Assembly (NCBI GenBank): GCA_027382625.1
Contig: JAJKFJ010022830.1
Span: 32,777-96,776, forward strand
Reading direction: 5' to 3'
Length of the DNA: 64,000 nt
Source: Tetmemena sp. SeJ-2015
Taxonomy: Eukaryota; Ciliophora; Spirotrichea; Sporadotrichida; Oxytrichidae
How positions within the stretch are numbered: position 1 is the first letter of the stretch; the number at the start of each line of letters is the position of its first letter. A program made the position numbers and the translations under genes. The notes under the pieces are model-generated. The model was not told the DNA's origin and made no database searches. It was given only the letters and a program-made list of their open reading frames with translations. Shown in pieces: positions 58,321-64,000 of this stretch.

Positions 58321-60386
58321 GATTTTTTGATAAAAATATAAAATCCAATTTTCAATCTCTTCTGTATTTTAATAGATTTTGCACCAAGAATTAAATTAAA
58401 TCTTCTTCATATTGCTTTTAGCTTTGATCATCTATTTATTCTCCATCTTGTGATACAATTGATTTCCCGAAATCTGCTTTGCTCTAAGAGTTCTTACTTC
58501 TGATAAAATATAGGAATAATGTTTAAGATCTTAAAGTTGATCTTTCTAGAAGGAGAATTTCCTCCCATTCCACTGTAATGACTTGACTGCAATTGTTCAA
58601 GGTAACTTTAGTTTTTCCTTCCCTTGAGATTTAATTTAATGTTTTACATATTCTAACTATTGTTGTCTCGATGGGAGGAGATAAAACTAGGAAACTAATT
58701 TTTAGAGAAAAAAATTGAATTGACAAGTTTAGTCTGCTCAGTATTATAGACATCTCCATGACCTGATTCTTGATTGTTTATAGAGTTAGGGCCATTAACT
58801 AGGATAGAAAAATTATTAGACTTGGGCTGGTGACCCCCAGTGCTTCTAAACTTTTAAAGCTACAACTTCAAAATATTATTGCTATCAATTGGTTCTTATA
58901 TGTTGTTAATTTAAACCCTATCCTTGCTAGTTGGCTGATTTCCACTTTCTTCTATAAATTTAACTAATGTGCATATGTTTAATTTGTTATTTAAATTGGT
59001 CATAAGCTAACAGTAATTTAAAAAGACAAGACTTACTCTACGTTCTATGCTGCACTTTGTGAGGTTGCTGCTCTTGAACAGATAAGTTAGTTAATCTGTA
59101 ATATTTTCTAAATTTACTTAATAAATGAATAATCTAATGGGCTCTAAAGAAGAGTTCTTATTTATACCGCTCTTTAAAATGTAAAAAATAAACAATTTAT
59201 CTTGTGGAACATGGAACTTGTTATAGAATTTTTATTGTAGGCTGATGGATGAAGGGATCCAATCGATTTATCTGTTTCAGTATAGTCCTCCACCTGTAGT
59301 AGATTTTACCCTCGATTTGGAGTCTTCAAATGAGATGCCAAGCTAGAAGAAGAAATTTTATACTGCTGTAACTCACTCGACTTTGCATGATTCTTGGGAA
59401 AATTTTAGCTGTATTACTTTGAGTGAGATTTCTGCATTGAAGATTAAACTTCGTCCCGATGCGAAGGCTCTTTATTTTATTATATTCCTAAAAGAAAAAT
59501 AAGAAAAGGCTCATTCAATTCTTATCCGAGATATTTAATATCAAACTTAGTTCTAACTGTAGAAGTATTAGTTTTTCGTTAACTCTTCAAAGACTCAGCA
59601 TTATTTTTATACGAAAGCTATAATAAATCTCCATTTTTTTAATAGATTCCTTAAAAAATTAACAAGCTGAGAAGAAGATGTCTATTTTATTTCATTATCA
59701 GTTTTTCTGTGGTGATGAGAAATGGCTGAGCGTTAAGTCAGTTTCACATTAGAGTTTTCCAAGTCCAAGTTAGGCAAGCTTAAACTATAAATGATAAATT
59801 TCTTCCTTCATTGAAGATAGCTATGCTAACGTTTTTAGAGAACCTAACATCTGATTAGTCATTAGCGGCAACACTACTTGAACTAATGTCGTTGAAAGTG
59901 GTCATCTTCATCATATTGGAGATACTTGTGAAGTTAAATTTTATAGATATAATTTACATAAGAGTTTAAATTCATGATAGTTTACTCGGCTATTGTGTGT
60001 GAGGAGGCTACTTGGTAAGAGAGGTTTTGAAATCCTGAATAGTGACTTAGCTAGAGTAATTGCTGTTTCCTATTCCTTGATCCATTCCATAACCTCTCTA
60101 ATGTTTGTCCTTCATTAAATCAAATCCTTCTCGAATTCAAAAATATCTAAATTAAGGGCGTTTGATGCAAGTTGCTATTTAAATCGAAGCCTTGAGACAG
60201 CTACTGCTGGACTGATGTTTAAATAATCTCTCTCTTCATTTTTAGCATTTCATTCACCGACGCTTGACTCCTGTGATTTGTTATCTGTCTTTGTGGCTCC
60301 TCATAAGCAGCTTAAATCGAACTGATTATATAGACAAAATATTTATTAAATGCTTTGTCACCTAAATTACCTCCCTGATTCTTCAT
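58320..60386 (-). CDS. Unrecognised Ser/Gln/Asn-rich protein
   Basis: Minus-strand coding from a likely ATG at 60384-60386 (MKNQGGNLGDKAFNKYF). Blocks: NHRSQASVNEMLKMKREIIQ, GYGMDQGIGNSNYSSQVTIQ, then FNDISSSSVAANDQSDVRFS, EPSHRDEVQSSMQKSHSKQY, KNHAKSSELQQYKISSSSLA, SHLKTPNRGQNLLQVEDYTE, RAATSQSAAQNVEQ, EESGNQPTSKDRV, HQPKSNNFSILVNGPNSINN, SSHYSGMGGNSPSRKINF and EVRTLRAKQISGNQLYHKME. Many frame changes mark IESs or introns (for example GTAAG near 59035 on the coding strand). No domain recognised; Ser-rich patches suggest a disordered, phosphorylatable protein. The 3' end near 58320 is approximate. A long antisense frame at 59125-59791 is judged a shadow. Confidence 0.6.
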
Positions 60387-61385
60387 CTATTTAATATATC
60401 CTTATAAAAAAGTTGAAAATAAAGAATAAACTTTATTTTTAGCTAAGTGATTGGACAAAAGTGATTGAAACCATATCTGAATAATTTTTTTACCTTGTCT
60501 TTTGGTAGAAGGAAGAGACTAGTCCATTATTTCATTCATTCTCTCTGAATAGGCAAATATAAAACTATTATTATTTTAATAAATATTGTTGTGATTTTAA
60601 TTAATTTTAGCATTATGATAATTAAATTATAAAGTCATAATTTAAAATCCTGTCCTCCTTAGAAAGCTGATCTGGTTTAGCTTATTTATAAGCTGGAGCA
60701 ATAATAAGTTTTATTGGAGTTAATGATTTTTTGAAGGCTAGCTATTTAAAAGTAAATAAGCCAACAAGTCTGCGACATAGGCCAAGAGTATTTACTAAAA
60801 CCAGAAAATAAGAATCAAGGTTAATTTTTTTAATAATTTTCTGATTCTTTTTATAATAGACTTAAAAATTATTTTATCCCCATATTACATTTCAATTCCT
60901 TATAACTTTGTATAAACTTAAAAAGAGAATTGTTTTTTATGAAAGCGTTAAAATATTTGGGATTTACGTGTAAATTAATAATTTAAAGTTAAAACAGAGC
61001 TAAAATTTATTAAAATTACCCAAAAAAAGAAAATATATTTCAAATGTGAGACACAAGTAAAGCTTGAGTTATTATATCCGCGCAATTTAATTTTATAATT
61101 TAAGAATTGAATATGGATTTCTCATTCATAGATTTTCCATTATTCGCTCTAAGCAAAAGAAATATATTTTCCGCCAGTTTTTTCTTCATTTGATGCTGAG
61201 ACGGATTTTAATTTATTCTTAATTGCACAACTACGAAATTCTATGCTATGCCTACAACTAATTTTTTTCTTGAATAGAAGTAGAAATTAAAATTTAGGAA
61301 CTCAAATAATAAATTCTAAAGCAATCAGGAAATTGATTTCTGTTTTATATTTGTAATTTATAATCTATAAATTTGAATCAAGAAA
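60387..61385. other. Intergenic between divergent genes
   Basis: About 1 kb of AT-rich DNA. No coding, repeat or RNA feature seen. Confidence 0.5.
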
Positions 61386-64000
61386 ATGAATCCCTTGGTA
61401 AGTTAATCAATTTGGAGTCTTCCCAAAATTCTTTCTTGTTTCAAAGCTCTCCCTTAATATTTTACCATTCCCTTTCAAGTTCTTGAGTATGCTTTCTAAA
61501 CATTCCAGTGTTTGGTAAATTGGTGGAATAGTGGTAAAAATATGAAAGCAATAGCTTGTCGTCTATGAGTTAAAAATTAGATTTAAATTTGGTATTGATT
61601 CTAATGATAAATTACTTTTAGAAGCGGCTCTTTAGCATTTTCGCTCGTGACTCTCAATAGGATGCCTCCATTCCTGACAATGTGTCAATTGTGGAAAAAC
61701 AACAAGAAAACTTACTCGAAGAGTAAAGCAGACGTCCTTAGAGAGATAGCGAAGAGTAGTTCATTCAGCAAGATATGAGGATTGGGAGAAATAGAAGTGG
61801 CCAGAATCAAAGATAAAGTAAGTAGTTGGAAAAATTGTTGAATTGGCAAAATGGTTTCTTTTACTTTGATTTAAAATTGCATTTAGTGCATACAATGAAC
61901 TTGCAGGAATCAGTAGCAGCTGAAAGACTAGGAGGCAACCACTACTTCTATAAAATGAGGACGAGTAAGTACAGAGTTCGAAATAACTTTTAATTTAGAC
62001 ATTCAAATGGAGGGATCAGATTTGGAAGATAAGATATCGACTAAGATCTCAGAGACAACTGTGGTGAAGAAGAAGCTTTCGACTTTGATAGAGAGATCGA
62101 CGAGGAATAAATGGACCAGATATTTTATATGGATGAGTAGGACTCTCTTGTGTATTAAAATCCTAAAACTTAGGATCTTAGAGTTCAAGATAAACTTTCT
62201 TCAACTAGACTTAATGGAAAGTTTGATGAGGATGGACTCAGTAATCTCGAGATGATCGATTTCGAAGCTACTCAAAATAGACTTAGAGTAAATACTGCTT
62301 AAAAGAGTAGTCAAAGAGAAGGGTTTTTATCTGAAGGCTAACCTAAAAAGAGAGTTAAATTTCTTGATCAATAACCTCAATTTTCTTAAATGAGAAAGAC
62401 TCAACAGAGTCCAGATAATATTAAAATGTAAAAGAGTGATGGCTAGATTCAATTTTCTAACTAGGGTGGATTGAGAGGAAATAGAAAAAGAGAGATCATG
62501 GATCAAATTCAGCAATAAAGGGGATCTACAAAGACTCTCAGCTATAACTCTCATGTGAAGGTAAACCCTGTAGAGTCATTTAGGCAAAAAGAAATGATTA
62601 CTAGAGAGGTTACTGGCTAACATAAAGAAGAAGAAGATGCTAGTAATTAAGAAAAATCTATCTTTGTGGAAGGTGAAAGATAAGGCGCTAAGAAATTTGT
62701 ATTTACATCATCGCAAAAATAAAAGATTACTCCACCAATCACCAATGCAGTTTAAGCATAGAAATAGAATTAAATTTTAAAGAGAAGAAATGTGAGAAAG
62801 AGAAATCTAAAAAGTTAAAATAAGGCAAGTTCTATAAAAGCGAGTGAAAATGTTCAAACAGGTTTGAACAATATTTCTTCTCAAAGCGCAAAGATTTTAC
62901 CTTAAATGTAATCTAAAAATAAGGAATCTAACAAGTAAAACTAATAATTTTAGAAGTAAGATTAGGTGGTTATTGCTCAAGTCAATTCTTAAAATCCTGG
63001 TGAAAAATAATCCTCCCTTTTCAAAATGATGATGAGCGGGTTCTAACAATAGTACAATTTGAAATAAAAAGAAATCAATGGCAAGATTCAAAGAAATCAT
63101 TAAGGTATACATTTTTAAAGTTCATTTTTTATAGCTCTTATAAATTCATCTCCTCATATCGATGAAATAATTTGCTCAATTTGCCTTGATTTTATCATCA
63201 GCTGCAGAGTTTCCGTGTGCGGGCATACTTTCTGCAATATATGCTTATCAGAATGCCTTATTCGAAAGAAATAATGTCCCTAGTGCAGAAAAGATATCAG
63301 AAAGAGCATTATTTCGCACAATACGTTGATAGACTCTACTGTAAAAGTAGTAAACGAGGCAAAAAATTAGAAGGCAATGAAAGATCAAGTAGCCTTGGAT
63401 CAAAGATTAGCGTCTAAAGACACTTCTTTATCAGAAGAGGAAATATAAGTTCAGAGAACAAACATTTCATAAATGAAAGAGGACTATTTGAGGTATATTG
63501 AGAGAGCCAAGCAATATTGCTAATGGAAGAAAAATCATAGACTAGACTTTAAAACTTTAAAAGCTGGTTTGAAAGTTGATGCTCGAGACACTGAATATGT
63601 TTGGTGCATTGGGACAGTCCAATATGTTTTAGATGCAAACTTTACCTAAAAAGCTCCTCTTATTTATGTTCATTATGAGGTGAGATTATTTTAAGTAACT
63701 TTTTATTAGGGTTGGAACAAGAAATATGATGAAATCTTACCTGCAGACTCTCCTCGTTTGGCTCCTCAAGGATTTTTCACTTCGAGGCCAGATATTCCAA
63801 GATATTATATCTGTCCTAGAACAAATGTTAGCTATGCTAGAATTTTGGAGAGTCAAGCTGAACTGCAGTCATATCAACAGTAGCTAAGAGAGATGGAGTA
63901 ATAATATTTTGCATAATTAGACCTTTTAGACAGCTGTAAAATCATGATGAAGAATCGGATCAAACGTATGAAGAAGAGGAAGAGCAAAGCTAAGTTTAAG
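61386..64000 (+). CDS. RING finger plus chromo-barrel-like protein, 3' end off the window
   Basis: Probably a chromatin-associated ubiquitin ligase. ATG at 61386 gives MNPL, then a probable intron from 61398 to about 61620. A long, acidic and Gln/Lys-rich disordered part follows without IES (EEEAFDFDREIDEEQMDQIF, QPKKRVKFLDQQPQFSQMRK). A C3HC4 RING reads IDEIICSICLDFIISCRVSV, CGHTFCNICLSECLIRKKQC and PQCRKDI. After a helical linker, LKAGLKVDARDTEYVWCIGT, then APLIYVHYEGWNKKYDEILP and ADSPRLAPQGFFTSRPDIPR resemble an MBT/chromo-barrel (MOF/Tudor-knot type) fold. Two 30-nt GT-AG introns (63105-63134 and about 63679-63710) sit before and after. A basic tail runs to the window end with no stop. 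Confidence 0.82.
63105..63134 (+). other. 30-nt GT-AG intron
   Basis: GTATAC at 63105 to TATAG at 63134. Removal keeps frame and joins IQRNHQ to ALINSSPHIDEIICSICL. Confidence 0.6.

Noticed and set aside
59125..59791. Long plus-strand frame (MNNLMGSKEEFLFIPLFK and onwards)
   Set aside because: The minus strand reads a more typical Gln/Ser-rich ciliate protein across the same bases and continues on both sides, so I treat the plus frame as antisense shadow.
1..64000. tRNA, rRNA, CRISPR, operons or bacterial-type regulatory sites
   Set aside because: None seen by eye; the sequence is a ciliate nuclear genome. A tRNA scan was not possible here.

Overview
The window reads as germline (micronuclear) DNA of a hypotrich spirotrich ciliate of the Oxytricha/Stylonychia/Tetmemena type. 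Genes make sense only if TAA and TAG code for Gln and TGA is the sole stop, and intergenic DNA is AT-rich. Almost every gene is cut by short AT-rich inserts flanked by direct repeats of about 3-10 bp. Deleting one repeat plus the insert restores the reading frame and often a recognisable motif. These are internal eliminated sequences (IESs) with pointers, separating macronuclear-destined segments (MDSs). Ordinary GT-AG introns of roughly 30-220 nt also occur. The 64 kb continuous multigene layout does not fit the gene-sized macronuclear chromosomes of these organisms. All CDS coordinates are germline spans and include IESs and introns; exact ends are often uncertain. Names rest on reading motifs by eye.

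Layout: 1-8.8 kb, three Gln/Ser-rich or unrecognised genes. 9.1-14.1 kb, a cathepsin B-like protease, a RING-H2 E3 ligase and an incomplete DNA polymerase epsilon subunit B. 14.9-16.1 kb, a decayed Tc1/IS630-type DDE transposase. 17.3-26.5 kb, a MORN protein, an unrecognised gene, two cysteine-bearing secreted or surface proteins and an FHA protein. 26.5-31.3 kb, an orphan N-terminal segment, two unrecognised genes and a UBL-UBL-RBR ubiquitin ligase. 31.5-35.6 kb, an ARL6-like GTPase and a DHHC palmitoyltransferase. 36.6-41.8 kb, two CNNM/CorC-like paralogues, the second lacking both ends. 41.8-47.5 kb, an unrecognised gene, a charged protein, a vWA protein and a GAS2-domain protein. 48.1-49.9 kb, a 588-codon IES-free frame. 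49.9-52.7 kb, a scrambled WD40 gene. 52.9-56.0 kb, a kinesin. 56.0-58.0 kb, a TPR gene with pieces of a receiver-domain gene inside its IESs. 58.3-60.4 kb, a Gln-rich gene. 61.4-64 kb, a RING plus chromo-barrel-like protein running off the edge.

The strongest biology is programmed genome rearrangement. One WD40 gene has an inverted MDS joined by a 10-bp pointer. A two-component receiver MDS sits inside an IES of an unrelated TPR gene and appears to pair, through a 19-bp inverted pointer, with a micro-segment in that gene's next IES. A CNNM paralogue and Pol epsilon B lack parts that their relatives have, which suggests non-local MDSs. By function the neighbourhood is mixed, as expected where each gene becomes its own chromosome; I see no operon-like logic. 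Several genes suggest ciliary or cytoskeletal roles (kinesin, ARL6-like, WD40, MORN, GAS2).
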